64,000 nt of DNA from Polytrichum commune (Eukaryota; Streptophyta; Polytrichopsida; Polytrichales; Polytrichaceae). The DNA lies in the NCBI GenBank assembly GCA_950295325.1, contig OX485806.1:55609169-55673168 (forward strand). Direction: 5' to 3'. Positions 1 through 11,366 of this stretch are shown piece after piece. The position numbers and the translations under genes were made by a program. The notes beneath the pieces were generated by a model. It did no database searches. It was given only the letters and a program-made list of their open reading frames with translations, and was not told the DNA's origin. The stretch's first letter is position 1. Each line of letters begins with the position of its first letter.

Positions 1-1312
1 AGGTTTTGTTGGGAGAACAGTTTGTTATTTTGATTATAGTCGGATGGGACAAAGCATATTGTTCCTAGACCAAATTAGTAGGCCTTTTTGGTGCGGCAAG
101 CCTTTTAAGATCGTGTGTTGGTGTGTTTGGAAGCATTGGCTGAGGTATTGATGGACCAGGGGAGAAAATTCTTTGGTGTTCTTGAGGAGTTATGCACTAA
201 GGCTCTCATAGACCACCGTACCACCTCGAGATTATCCGGAGGCAGATGGCTTGGCTAAACGGGTTGTTCAGACAACAAAATGTGGCTTGAGAAAATATGG
301 ATTACTTTGGGGAAGCCATCGAGATTAGGACCTTATGTTACCTTATGTTGCTATGGGCTATCGATTTAGTAGGCAGGCCCTACAACCCATACATGTTATT
401 GTATGGACGTGAGCTTGTACTCTCGAGTTCTATTCCGGAAAAACTAACTCATGTTATGGATTTGGATGATCCAAACGTTTGGGCAGAATGTTGGTAGGAT
501 CAAACTCAATTCTTCTAGACGGCCATGCCTATGGCCATAGAAAATTTGTTCATTGCTCAGCATCGTAACACATTGCGTTATGCACGCATTCATAGTGGTG
601 TTTACTGACCTCAGTTATAGAGATTCCATCAAGGGAATTATGTTTATTGCCAATGTGAGGCGCCTACAACATTTGATGTCAGGGCGGGATGCACTATGCT
701 TTGGATGAAAGAGGTGTTGCCGAGTGGTGTGTTATTGCTAGAAGGCAGGAATGGCAGGGAATGTCGCCAACATTCCAAAAATTGTGCCCTATGTCATCTA
801 TCCATTGAAGGTACATTACAGTACAGAGGGTCTTCTATGTTTTGTGTGTGGGGAGAAGAAATGAGCGGATATTATGTTCTTGTTTGATCAGTGTCAACGT
901 GGTTGGCACATGGCTTGCCTAAGGCCATCTTTGACTACTCTACCATCTAGACAGTGGAGTTGTCCTTGTTGTCAAGGATCTTTGGTACCTGGTGTTTCCA
1001 CCAATCATACTCATTGATCCTGTATGGTTTTCACTATGTTGTACCTGCCCAAATGGAAAATGAAGAGTTATGGTTTGAAGACACGATCAAACGCGAAACG
1101 ATGGAAATAATTTTTTGGAATGTGATGGCCAAACATCAGAGGTGATTAAAAATGGGGCTCACATTGTACCCAACCTATAGTTCCTTGGAATGACATTCAT
1201 TACACTAGTTGGTTGCGGAGAAATTCTTCATTATTTATGCCTTTTGGATTGGCATTCGTCCTAGCTGCTTGGTGGGGCTTCATAGTCAGCTAAGAGGGAG
1301 CATGTGGAGGTG
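1..1312 (+). pseudogene. Ty3/gypsy family E integrase with C-terminal PHD finger, decayed
   Basis: This is the 3' end of a gypsy pol gene. Residues around 300-500 (MLLYGREL, then VMDLDDPNVWAECW) match the better-kept minus-strand copy at 62133-63050, which shows this is integrase followed by its C-terminal tail. Near 830-985, combining frames gives CFVCGEKK, then FDQCQRGWHMACL, then WSCPCC, the Cys4-His-Cys3 spacing of a PHD finger. In the related family members this reader would bind chromatin and could guide integration; that role is inferred. The reading frame is broken by several stops and shifts, including TGA at 31-33, 606-608 and 862-864, each at the same site in the other copy. The element enters from outside the window on the left. 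Confidence 0.8.
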
Positions 1313-1696
1313 TGTTGTGTATGTGTGCCTTTGCTATGTTTTATTGTTATTGTTTTATTGGTGGTTGGTACTCAAGCTGTAGTGACACACAATTGTTATT
1401 TACATGACAGTTGTTACGGTATGCGGCGTCGGTGGCCACACCTTATCCGTGGGATTTCATCCATTTAGATTTGGATGGATGAATCCTAGTAGTTGAAGAG
1501 ATGCTCCTTCATGAAGAGCCTCCATCTTGGCGTGGCATTTTTGCTAAGTCAAGCCTTGTGAGTGAGTGTGTGAAGAGAGCTTGTTTGAGATGAAGATTGC
1601 ATATTTTTGAAATAAAATCTTGAATTATTCTCCCCTAACTTACACTCTTGGATTCTCCCATGGTGGAGTGAGATATAACTTGACTCATTATGTGCA
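1313..1696 (+). repeat. 3' LTR of family E gypsy element
   Basis: The purine-rich tract TAAGAGGGAGCA lies immediately before a TG at 1313, as expected for a polypurine tract and LTR start. About 384 bp later comes TTATGTGCA at 1696, a CA end. The same sequence, including the block ACCTTATCCGTGGG, recurs on the minus strand at 61030-61422. The outer 3' boundary is approximate because the sequence after CA is partly shared between the copies. Confidence 0.7.
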
Positions 1697-1840
1697 TTTG
1701 AGGACTATTGACAAAGCGGGAAATGATTTCTAGATTTTTAGCAGAAAAACTGTGGGCAATCTGTTGAGATGGAAAGGAGATCAAGATTGTAATTTCTGGA
1801 TGATTTTGTCCAAATTTTAGAGTCTAGGATAGAAAAAAAT
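1697..1840. other. Short spacer, nothing recognised
   Basis: This is AT-rich sequence between the family E LTR and the next gypsy fragment. I see no open frame or repeat structure in it. Confidence 0.5.
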
Positions 1841-2295
1841 TTAACCAATTTTCTTGTCTCCAAATCCAAATAAATACAATTTATTTAGTGAAGGCAATGG
1901 ATATTGATGCTTTATGGTTAGATTATTCAAAGCTCTATAATCTATCACCATTTTTAGTCCACCATCTTTCTTCGTGGAAAACAAGATTGGTGATCCATAA
2001 GGTGGAGAGTTTGGTCCTATCCACTCTTTATGGATATATTTAGTAGTTTCTATTTTGGCTTCTTCAATATCCAAAGAATTGAATCTATAAATAAGTCTAA
2101 AAGGTGGTTTATGACCTTTGTCTAGTGGTATACTATGGGCCATCTTGCTCTGGTACAAGCCCTACATGTATGGATTGAAATATATTTTCATATTCCTTCA
2201 CCAAAGACCTTACAAGGTTTTTTTCCAAACTTGAAGATGGTTCTTCATTGTATATATTTTTCAAATGAATGAATAAAGGTGTACAACCTTTTTTT
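1841..2295 (-). pseudogene. Ty3/gypsy reverse transcriptase, N-terminal half
   Basis: Read on the minus strand, the sequence gives the linker and first RT blocks: SIPLDKGHKPPFRLIYR, then SPPYGSPILFSTKKDGG, then MVIDYRALNNLTIKHQYPLP. These are the hallmark motifs of gypsy RT blocks 1-2. The upstream part, 2160-2295, translates in another frame as an acidic linker (SLVKEYENIFQSIH), so a frameshift separates them. The fragment stops just after the YPLP block. The second half of RT in the same style is found facing it on the plus strand from 4820. The protease at 4264-4720 is on this strand too and would lie upstream of it, with repeat D' in between. Confidence 0.85.
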
Positions 2296-2299
2296 GTTA

Positions 2300-4262
2300 C
2301 ATGTAGTTAGCTTTTTGGTTACAAACAAAATCCAGGGAAACACTCAGGGAAGACTCAAAAGGTGATTTCTATATCATCTAGGTGTCTTAGATAAGGTTTA
2401 TTAGGGAAAACACAAGGTTATAACACTTCATTTCAAGTCAGGTATGACAATTGGTTTACGGGCAGGGGATAAAAACATCTAAAAAATCACTCCACAACAG
2501 TGCATGCAAAGCTTAGACAATTGACTTAGCAACTCATTTCATTATTATGAATAATGTTTAAACGATTCATTCCTTAAAGTATTAAAAGGTCCAATTCACT
2601 TTAATCCTTGTAAGGTGTGAGACAATAATCAAATCATACCAATATGGTGAACGGCATGTCCTTCCGGTTCTTCCACCATAAGTTCACCTTCCAAAGTCTA
2701 TGGACTCAACTTGTTGGCTTTTCAATCTCCATCAAAGGTTGTAAGGGAACAATTTCTCCATTTACACATAGAAGACAATGGTCTTGTTCCTTGACCTTAT
2801 CAATTATATCCTTTCACATATTACAACGACACAAAACTCCTTACTCGAATTAATTAAACCAAAGGATTCATATTAATGACAATTGACCTGATGACGCTCA
2901 GTTGTAGAGACCATTCAGAAGTATGTATGTGCAACAACAAGAAGACGCTAGTCTCTTAACCAGATCATACACTCAAACAAGAGAATTATATATTAGAACA
3001 ATGGTGTGCTGACAATCCAAATCCAATCATCAGATTACATCTCAATTGACTGGGGAATCTAAACTGAGGAATCACTCCTCTTACGCATCGTTGACGTCCT
3101 TAATTATATTACGAAAGTTACAACAACAAGGTTCAGATTAATGTATCTACAGTCATCATCTACTCAAGAGCCAAAGACTATAGTCGAAGGGGATTGCACC
3201 AGAATTATTCCCTCAATCAATTCAGTTTCAATTGTAAACAAATCAAATCTGTCGTATAAAGGGAGATCAACATTCCATTCTATATATCCTACCTTATTAA
3301 TACTCAATGACCATAGCCTCGAATCAAATCATTCACACTATCAGGAAAGAGTTAAAAGGAACCTGACCCTAATTATCATTCATTTTGAGACGTCAATGTA
3401 AATCATGGTAGATATTCTCTCTGGATAAAGAGTTAAGTATCAAACCAAAGTATTCACGGACGATGGTCTCGCATTCTCGCGATTTTTAAGAGTATTTCCT
3501 GTAATTAATTCAGCAAGTCCATTGACTTAGAATACGGTTATTCCTCCTCTGTGCTCTGCCGTAATTACCATAATCTAGGGTCCCTGCCTTACAACTTTGC
3601 AGCAATACATTCGACTACAGAAGAATCAGACAATGGACTCAGTGATTGACCTAGTCAACTAAAGTTAATAACCCCTCACTTTATAGACCCTCGGCCTTAT
3701 TAACTCAATATTCAGACACTGCATTAACTCCAGATTATCGCCAGGCAATCACAATGTTAATTCCTAAACGCAGTTTTCAACTGTAACAACAGTCAACCAC
3801 AAGACAATGGACTATCTGACGTAATCCGATTCCAATTTCAATGCCTCAAACACCCGGATTTATATAACCAAGATGCTCAATATAATGGAATTGTATATTA
3901 TATTCCAGCACAACCACTCTGGAATCTCACAGATTTGTAACCTGCAGGTAAAAATGAATTTACGACAATAGCAAAAAGTCATTCGAATGTTCACCAAAAA
4001 CATAAGTAAAAGTTCTGCCTATCTTGCGGCTTTCCCAGCCTTTTGCTCCGAGTTCGAGAGAGAGAGTGAACTCTCCAACCTCCTAATGAATCCAGAGGTT
4101 CGGCCAAGTCTCAGTAACTTCCTCAACCGCCACAGACTATTGTCCTTACTATTCATTGTTTCGACTTTCCCTAGACAATTGCCTATTCCCACGAACCAGT
4201 TTGAGTAGTAACCAGCTAAGTAAAGGATCTATTTACATTCGATTCAGAAATGAACCAAAAAG
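2300..4262. repeat. Repeat D', probable solo LTR or unclassified element inside gypsy pol
   Basis: About 1.96 kb of non-coding sequence separates the protease and RT of a gypsy element, so it is an insertion. It shares landmarks with the block at 39941-42590 (repeat D), for example CACTCCACAACAGTGCATGC here against CACTCACAACAGTACATGC there, and a CAGGGAAGAC block. The ends carry AGCTTTTTGGTT and its near complement AACCAAAAAGTT, but I could not define a target duplication. Open frames inside (for example 3141-3401 and 3987-4208) have no recognisable motif. Confidence 0.5.
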
Positions 4263-4263
4263 T

Positions 4264-4720
4264 TTTAAAATTCCTACCACATTACCTTTTTAAATTGCAA
4301 AGCTAATAACATGTTGTCTTGAGGCATGGACTTCTTCTTGCTTATTACCACTCATTGAGTTGTAATTTTCTTATTGGCCTTATGCAATATACAAGCTTTA
4401 GAATCATAATCAATGTGAATTCTATGTTTATTCAACCAATTATCTTCCAAAATCAAGTAAAAGCCACCACTTAATTTGATGACCAAACAAGAGACTTGAG
4501 ATTGGTATTGTTGAATTTTCACATGCACATTGACGGTTCCCTTCATTTCAATTTCCAATCCATTTTCCAACACCATTTTATCATTTTTTTTCACATGCAA
4601 ACCAATGCGTTAGACATATGATGAACTCAAATAACAATGATTGGCAATGTTATCTACTAAAATATACCCTTGATCCTTTTTCTTTACTACTAAAATGCAA
4701 GCACTAGTCTTAAAGGTTTT
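4264..4720 (-). pseudogene. Ty3/gypsy retropepsin (aspartic protease) remnant
   Basis: The minus strand reads ILVDNIANHCYLSSSYV, then GLHVKKNDKMVLENGLEIE, then LILEDNWLNKHRIHIDYDSKA. The last block is the characteristic second conserved region of gypsy proteases (L-I-L-G-D-x-W-L followed by IDY). The catalytic D-S/T-G triplet is not preserved: the matching place reads LVDNIA. A stop lies between the two blocks. In an intact element this protease would release Gag, RT and integrase from the polyprotein. Its partner RT is at 1841-2295 on the same strand, beyond repeat D'. Confidence 0.75.
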
Positions 4721-4819
4721 TTTGTTTTTTTATTATATATTTTACATAAGCACCTACATACTTCTCTAGGTTTTAGGAATATGAATCAATAAGTAAATAA
4801 TGACCAAAAACCTTGGAAG

Positions 4820-5900
4820 AATTGATGATCTATTTGATCAATTGGCCGGATTATGGACCATTATCTTTTGGCCATTATAACATCAATTCAGAGTTTTGAG
4901 TTTTGAATTGACTAATGCACCTGCAATTTTTGAAAGGGTGATGAAATAGAAATTTTCAATTGCATTTGGAAAATTTTATTTTGTTATATCTTGATGATAT
5001 TTTGGTGTCTTCAAAGACACAATAAGAACACCTTAAACATTAAAGCAAAGTATTCAATATACTACGCAAGAATCAATTATATGCTAAGTTAACTAAGTGC
5101 CACTTTGCAAATAGTGAGTTAGAATACCTTGGTCATGTGGTGGATAAAGATAGAATTAAGGTCGACCCTCAAAAGTTTGATACGGTGACTAGATGGACAA
5201 GGTCCAACGATGTAAGTCAATTGCTTTCATTCTTGGGTCTTAGTAATTATTTCTATTGATTTATTCAAGGTTATTCAACCTTGGTCGTTCTTGTGACTCA
5301 TTTAAGAAAAAAAAATGTGAAGTACATTTGGATTGATTAACGTCAAGAGTCTTTTGAAGGAATGAAGTATGCGTTAACTCATGCGTCCGTTTTGAATTTA
5401 CCAATATTTGGTGAAAGATTTGAAGTCATATGTGATGTTTTCTTGTTGGATAGAGGGGTAGTTCTTTTACAAAAGATAGACCAATTGCGTTTGAAAGCTG
5501 TAAGCTTACACATGTCGAAAGAAATTATACCCCATGTGAACAAAAATTAACATCCGTTGTGCATGCCTTACAAACATGGCGTTGTTTTTTAGAGGGTTCA
5601 AAATGTGTAATGATTACAGATCACAATCCATTAACCTATCTAAAATCACGACAAAATTTGTCAAGGTGTGAGGCTCAACAGTTAGAGTATTTGGAGCAAA
5701 CTTTTTATTATCAATGAGAGTATTGTCTTGGGAGAAGCAATGTCGCCAATCCATTAAGCAGGAACCCATTAGATGAAAACCAAGTCAAATTAGTCTTACT
5801 AACAAGAAGCACTTCAAGTGGTAGCTTCCAACTAGTGGCAGCCACCAGTAGGAGGAGTGTTCTCATGGAGATGACCAACACTAGGAAAAATCCCATGGGG
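4820..5900 (+). pseudogene. Chromovirus RT (palm/thumb) and RNase H, decayed
   Basis: The plus strand gives RIDDLFDQLAG, then ELTNAPAIFERVM, then the catalytic box LLYLDDILVSSKT with YLDD encoded at 4987-4998. After it come CHFANSELEYLGHVVD and FLGLSNYF, typical of the RT thumb. RNase H follows: CDVFLLDRGVVL, then ERNYTPCEQKLTSVVHALQTWRC, then ITDHNPLTYLKS, and ends near SNVANPLSRNP. At least four stops and one frameshift break it (for example near 5030 and 5338). This is the continuation expected of the RT half found on the opposite strand at 1841-2295. Confidence 0.9.
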
Positions 5901-5929
5901 TTGACAATGAATTCTTTAATAAAATCATT

Positions 5930-6970
5930 TCATGGTAAGCTTTAGACCCGTGGTTTAAAGATCTAGTTAATTTAGCAAAATTGGTCTTCAAAAATATAAT
6001 TTGGTGGTTCCAAAATGCAATTGTGGTACTTGATGTGGGTACTTGTTTTTGTAAAGATACACTATTTAAATGTCATGATGTTTTTTATAGTGGAAATATG
6101 GGTATTACGAAGACCTTGACACGAGTTGAGATCAATTTTTGGTGGCCAAGATTGAGGAATGATATCAAGACTTGTGTGAATATATGTGATGTATATCAAC
6201 ATAGTAAAGCCTCTACTACAAGAATGGCAAGATTTTATCACTAGAATTACTCCCAGAAAATAAGGGCATGATGCAATATTGGTGTGTATGGATAAATCGA
6301 GCAAGATGTCTCATTTTATAGCCACAGTGACCATAGTTACTGCAAAAAAAAGATTATTCATAAACTTTGAGTATAGGCATCATGGTCTTCCTAGAAAGCT
6401 AGTTAATGATCGAGATACTCAATTTACTAGTTGGTTTTGGGTTGCATTATGTAATGTTTTGGGCACAAAAACAAACTATGTCTACATTTTTTTATCCTTA
6501 AACAGATGGACAAATGGAGAGAGTTAATAAGATTCTAGAAGCTATGCTAAGGCATTATGCTAGCCCAACTTAAGATGACTAGGATCTTTATTTATCCTTG
6601 GTTGAGTTTGCATACAATAATGCTTGGCAAGAATCAATTCAAACCACTCTTTTTATGTTGAATCATGGTCAGCATCCCTTGACACCTTTGAATATTGGGA
6701 TCAACAACTGCCATATCATTACGGCAAAGGACTTAGTGGAATTGATGTTTAGTATTATGCAAGAGGCTAAAAAACATTTGCTAGTAGCACAAAATAAATA
6801 GAATTCCTATGCTGATACAAAAAGATGTGAATATTTTGATGTTGGAACTCAAATGTTGTTGAGTACATCTAACATTAAGTTAAAGATATTAGGAGCAAGG
6901 AAGTTGCTACCTAGATGGATTGGTCCTTTCAAGGTATTAGAAAAGGTGGGAAAAATGGCTTACATATTAT
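5930..6970 (+). pseudogene. Chromovirus integrase, decayed
   Basis: The zinc-binding N-terminal region reads KCHDVFYSGNMGITKT, then FWWPRLRNDIKTCVNICDVYQ, so the two cysteines remain while the second histidine has become Asn. The core is visible as VCMDKSSKMSHFI and then KLVNDRDTQFTSWFW, which holds the second catalytic Asp; a frameshift near 6515 separates it from VNKILEAMLRHY. Downstream, LVEFAYNNAWQESIQTTLFML and then LLPRWIGPFKVLEKVG mark the C-terminal integrase fold. The enzyme would join element DNA to the host genome; here it is inactive. Stops at about 6241, 6799 and 6970 interrupt it. Confidence 0.88.
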
Positions 6971-6972
6971 AA

Positions 6973-7380
6973 TTGCCAGAGACATTGGAAATACATGATG
7001 TATTTCAAATCTCACTTTTAAAGTCATGTAAGACTTATGCTAAAGTACAACCTCCGCCACCACCAATCCTAGAAGATGAATTGTCGTTCGATGTTGAACG
7101 CATTCTTACACATGAGGTGAGAGGTAGTTGTATGAGGCCTCAAAAATTTTACCTCATTAGGTGGCTTGGATATGGACTTGAACATAATTCTTGGGAGCTA
7201 AAAAAGAATTTGAGTTCAGAAGTCTTCAAAGAATATTGGGATACTGTGGCCCAAAATAAAGGTGTCAAGAGTGTTAGTGTGTCAATGAGATCAATAGAAG
7301 AAGCAATAATAAATGAAAGCGAGCCGATGCCTTGGGAGTTTGAGATAATGTATCATTTTAGTAGAGACACTCAAAATTAA
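6973..7380 (+). pseudogene. Chromodomain tail of chromovirus integrase
   Basis: An open stretch of 135 codons begins with the end of the integrase (LEIHDVFQISLLKSC), then an acidic linker, then FDVERILTHEVRG, then QKFYLIRWLGYGLEHNSWEL and VFKEYWD. The aromatic and YGxExxSWE-like pattern is that of a retrotransposon chromodomain, known in chromoviruses to recognise histone marks and bias insertion toward heterochromatin. The stop at 7378-7380 precedes a polypurine tract, so this is the true end of pol. It is the best-preserved part of the element. Confidence 0.92.
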
Positions 7381-8850
7381 ATGAGGAGGAATGTAATATG
7401 GGCCATTATTGGTACATGTTGAATAGAAGATAACGGTAGTCTAAAATAAATGTAAAATAAAAGCATAGAGGTCATTATATTTGCTAAGATTGAATATGCT
7501 TATACTTTGGTTAAACTTAAAACAACTGGGCATGGTGGGTAGATATATAAAAAACTTTTGCACAAGATTAATGGGTTTTTTTTATCTTATCTAGTGGTTG
7601 GGTGGTTCTTGAAAAAAAAATTCAACAAGAAATTAAAGTATTTGTTACATATTGCTTATGCAACTCATAGAAACATTATAACTAATTAACCATTGTGTAG
7701 TACACCTTGAATGCTATGATGCACCTTATTGAGGGCATTCTCAAAGTGTAACCTATGACCATGTCAAATATTGAGTCCTGTAATTAGCAAATCACATAGC
7801 AAGCCACTTAGGATTAGTGGATTCTAGGTTAGCCAACTACCACTTAGGCCACATAGGTGAGGTAAATCAGAGGTGGAAGTAAATAAGGGCCAAGAGATGA
7901 CTTCTTGGTTAGCCTTAGGATTTTTTTCCATGTCTACACAATATAAAGGTAGATTCTAGAATACAATTTACCACATTTTGTTTGTAAATAAAAAAATGGA
8001 GATTAAATGTATTCTCTTTGAAGGTGTCCAAATTGTTTTTTCATCTTCTTAGAAAAATAAAAGATATAGGAATATAAGAGGGTGGTACATGTTAATCACC
8101 ACCTTCTATTATATATAGAGTTAGGAGTAAAGTTAGCACACCTTATTCATGATAATAGGCTATACAAAAGCTAAGTCCCTTGTATCTTTACCACTTTGGA
8201 ATACAAAAGTTTCAAGCTCAAACCTTCTTCTTAATTATTCAAGGTAAAGGCAAAATAATTGATAGTAAAGACATCATCAAGTTGATTATATTTGAATGTG
8301 TGGATGAGTGTCACCCATAGGAACTCACATGAGGTGAGATAGTCTCATGAGTCGGACATTGAGAGTATTGAGAGAATTATATATAATTTACAAGAAATGA
8401 GGAAATTGTTAAAGTTGAAGGCAATTGTATAAGAGTGAAATTATACTTATGTACATGTGGTGAGAGAAATTGTAGTAATGAAAAGCAATTGTGTAATTGT
8501 TGAGTGGTCATAGAAGTTTACATGAGGTGAAAGTAATTGTATTACAAAGTTTATGATTGGAGTGGTTTACCAAAAAAAACCCATAAGAATTTAGCACTCA
8601 TACGTGTGAGATAAACTATTGGAAGGAGAATGTATGAGGTTACATGCAAGGATGTTGATAATTGAGTACGTGTACCTTTCTAAATCAATGTCACTATGAA
8701 TCTAAGAGATATCAAGATTGTAATATAATCAAATACAAATTTGTTCTTTCCATATTCATATCATTCAGCTATCATTCTTATTATGATGACTCTTAGATCT
8801 ACATTGTATGTGCTTCATAAGCATGATTCATTGTCTAAGGAAATTAACTA
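7381..8850 (+). repeat. Polypurine tract and 3' LTR of the chromovirus (end approximate)
   Basis: ATGAGGAGGAA (7381-7391) directly follows the pol stop and precedes TGTAATATGGGCC, so the LTR starts at 7392. A TATA-like TATATATAG lies near 8112. I did not find the other LTR in the window, so the right end is a guess; a direct repeat of GGAAATTAACTATATCA at about 8839 and 8866 lies near it. No coding capacity is seen. Confidence 0.6.
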
Positions 8851-8859
8851 TATCATGTA

Positions 8860-9179
8860 TGGTTATGGAAATTAACTATATCAATTGTCTTTGATAAAAG
8901 ACAGAGAGTATCTCTAATGGAGATTGAGAAAATGAGAGAGATTACTTAGTCCAAAAGAATGACCAAAGGATGCCTCTTCAAGAAAGAAAAAGGAAATGGG
9001 AGGTTGGTAAAGGCATTATCACCCGTATAGAGAGGAAATCCACTCTACATGGTAAAAAATGTTTAACAACAACTTGATTACCATTAAATTGCTATCTACA
9101 CATGTTTCAACGGAAAGAAGTTCCAGTGACAAAGACTAACGATGAAGAGACTATGAAGAAGAGTCGAGAGAAAGAAAAA
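8860..9179. other. AT-rich spacer, nothing recognised
   Basis: I see no convincing frame, repeat or RNA structure in this stretch. It is purine-rich on the plus strand. Confidence 0.4.
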
Positions 9180-9545
9180 TTGGAACAAAAAATACTCGGT
9201 TACTTAGCCATTTAGTTAGTTGACCTAAGAACAAAGGTTACCTAGTTACTTGGCTACTTAACTAGTTACCACCAAAAAGAAAAGCTACTTGGTTATTTAG
9301 TTATTTGGCTAATTACCAATTTGGAAAAAGAGTTAACTTGGTAAGTTGGTTACATAGTCTCTTGGATACTTAGAGAGTTGTCACCGAGAGAAAAATTGTT
9401 ATTTGGCCACTTAGCGTTTGGAAAAAAAAATAAAATTGTTACTTGGTTAACTTGTAAGAGATAGTTACTTGGATACTTGTATCACTAGGTTACTTAAGAT
9501 ACTTAACTATTTGAGGAAAAAATTAGTTAATTATTTGAGAAAAAA
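9180..9545. repeat. Degenerate TTACTTGG/TTACTTAG low-complexity repeat
   Basis: Short words such as TTACTTGG, TTACTTAG, TTATTTGG and TTACCTAG recur more than fifteen times, spaced by purine-rich interruptions like ACCAAAAAGAAAA. The array has no fixed long period. It may be the remains of a repetitive coiled-coil coding segment, since the flanking sequence on the right reads like one, but no frame stays open. Confidence 0.55.
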
Positions 9546-9549
9546 AGCA

Positions 9550-10130
9550 GACAAGTGTGGCACATGAAGAAGTTACAATACTACAACACACAAAGAGAAG
9601 TGAACAAGATCTAGATCAATGTTTGGAAGTAACACTTGAGCTTAAAGAAACAATTGCGGCACATAAAAAATTCAACACAAGGAAAAACTTACAAACATAC
9701 AAGTTGATAGATTAAAAACAACATTTTTGTCCAGAGTTTCCGAACTAAAAAATCAAAAGGAGAGATAATAGAAAGTTTATCATATGTAAAGCATAAGAAA
9801 GATGAATGAATAAAAGAGTTATTTGAAAGTTGCGGTTTTGAAGATCGTCTCAGATCCAGATGAGCAATTTGAGAGAATTGGGTTCCTAAATGGAGTATGT
9901 GAATATGTGGTTTTACTACCTAGTAACGACCTGGCCACTCCAAAGGCATAGGCTCATAAAGGAAAGAAAGGTATACTCAAGAAAAATAGAATGAGAGAAA
10001 AAAATGTTGTGGATGAAAATAACAAATAATTGGATAACGATGATAGAAATAATAATAATAATAATAATACTAAGGAAAATTCCAAGGCTGTAGGAAAAAA
10101 ATTAGAAGGAATAGCTCTAGACGGCAGGTG
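9550..10130 (+). pseudogene. Coiled-coil-like coding remnant, probably from a retroelement
   Basis: In shifting frames the plus strand gives heptad-rich text: EVTILQHTKRSEQDLDQCLEVT, shortened here to its clear part EQDLDQCLEVTLELKETIAA, then IIESLSYVKHKKDE and IKELFESCGFEDRLRSR. The charged, leucine-spaced pattern suggests a coiled coil. Many stops break it. An AAT microsatellite lies at about 10047-10069. I do not recognise the family, and no catalytic motif is present. Confidence 0.35.
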
Positions 10131-10269
10131 ACATTAAACAAAGGTAGTGTGTTGAAGATGCCAAAACCCTAGACTCTATGTACAAGTGTGAGCAAAGGAC
10201 CCCTTCTCCACCTTTAATTGCGTCGTAGTCTGAGTTTCTCTTCACACAAATTGTAACTAGCTACTCCTT

Positions 10270-10534
10270 TATTGAAATCCATAGGAGATAAGATTGCAAA
10301 AGCATAGACACCTATACAAAGGCATATGAATAATGCTTGGAGTAAGATGGTTTCATGTTCTCCTTGCTTTGCTTATTATTAAAAAAATTCATCATTGGTT
10401 CACACAAAAAATATGGGATAGCTCGTATCCCTTTTTAGATTAGCATGCTAGCCTTATTTTAACCTTATTTTTTCTCATCCTTCTTCCTTTATATTTCTAT
10501 TGACTACAAGCAATCTAATGCTCTATCTTTTACA
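10270..10534 (-). repeat. Copia LTR C1 (3' LTR)
   Basis: This 265-bp block matches the copia LTRs at 54284-54542 and 58600-58834, sharing CATAGACACCTATACAAAGG and the TATTG terminus. On the minus strand the purine tract AAAATGGGAG lies just before TGTAAAAGATAG, so it is the 3' LTR of the copia fragment that follows on the right. Confidence 0.8.
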
Positions 10535-11200
10535 CTCCCATTTTGCAAGTAGTAAAAGGCTTCAAAACCCATTACCTTTGTTAATATTTGATGCCTATCC
10601 TCCGTAGGACAATACTTCAAACATATATTTTGGTTTTCTAGTTTCTCTCCAATGAAAAGATGTTGTACATCGATATGTTTGGTGCAAAAATGGTGTGTGA
10701 GATTCTTTGCAAGTGCTATGCATCCTTGATTGCCACACATCATGGATCTCGATCCTTCTTGCACATATCCCACATTCGCCAAAAGTTACCCAAGCCAAAC
10801 CGCTTCCTTAGTACAATGGCTAGTAACCATGTACTCCGCCTCCCTAATAGATAATAAAATGATTGGTGGTTTCTTGCATTTCCACGAAATGACTCCAACG
10901 CCAACAAAAAATACATACCCCATGGTCGAAATGCCCTTCAAATACCTCATGATGCGTTTTACGGCCATCCGATGCGGTGGACCGGCCTTCGACATGAATT
11001 GGCTCATAGTACTCACCGCAAATGCAATATCAACATTTGTGGCCACCATTGCATACATGAAAGATCGTACTCCAGCCTAGTATGGAACACCTTCCATTTT
11101 CATTTGCACATTTCATAAATTCTTGATCTTATCTGTATATTTGTATTTTGACAGAAAAATATCCTCCACTATCGAAATGAAAGACATGACTTCTTCTAGT
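10535..11200 (-). pseudogene. Ty1/copia RT end and RNase H
   Basis: Minus-strand frames read YAMVATNVDIAFAVSTMSQF, then KRIMRYLKGIS, then VISWKCKKPPIILLSIREAE and YMVTSHCTKEAVWL, then MMCGNQGCIALAKNLTHHF and KHIDVQHLFIGEKLEN. This is the RT tail and RNase H of a copia polyprotein, ending ALDCL beside the LTR. A frameshift near 10785 splits the two open parts, and about 40 residues between LKG and the SWK block are missing. Upstream (11059-11200) traces such as MKMEGVPY continue the RT. The same family occurs at 23478-39940 and 54284-58834. Confidence 0.88.
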
Positions 11201-11204
11201 TTGC

Positions 11205-11366
11205 AATTTCACCCTCCAAAACTAGGTTTGATTGGATATTTTGCCGAGTCATTCAAAATATCAACCTCTCCATGAGCAAACCTCCTTGGAGAAGATGTTG
11301 CACTTGACTCCACCTCCCTTGAGACAGGTGGTGTAACTGCACGATTTTTTGTTGGAAGAGGTGGGG
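11205..11366 (-). pseudogene. Gag N-terminal fragment of element F, distal part
   Basis: The minus strand reads TPPLPTKNRAVTPPVSREVE and then RRFAHGEVDILNDSAKYPI, a proline-rich segment. It continues the open frame seen at 14886-15026, which follows a primer-binding site, so LTR B4 splits one gag gene in two. The join to copia sequence near 11200 is a deletion or older junction. I place it in a gypsy-type gag by position only. Confidence 0.5.

Noticed and set aside
3141..4208. Open frames in repeat D'
   Set aside because: No motif, no homologous open frame in repeat D, and amino-acid content typical of chance frames.
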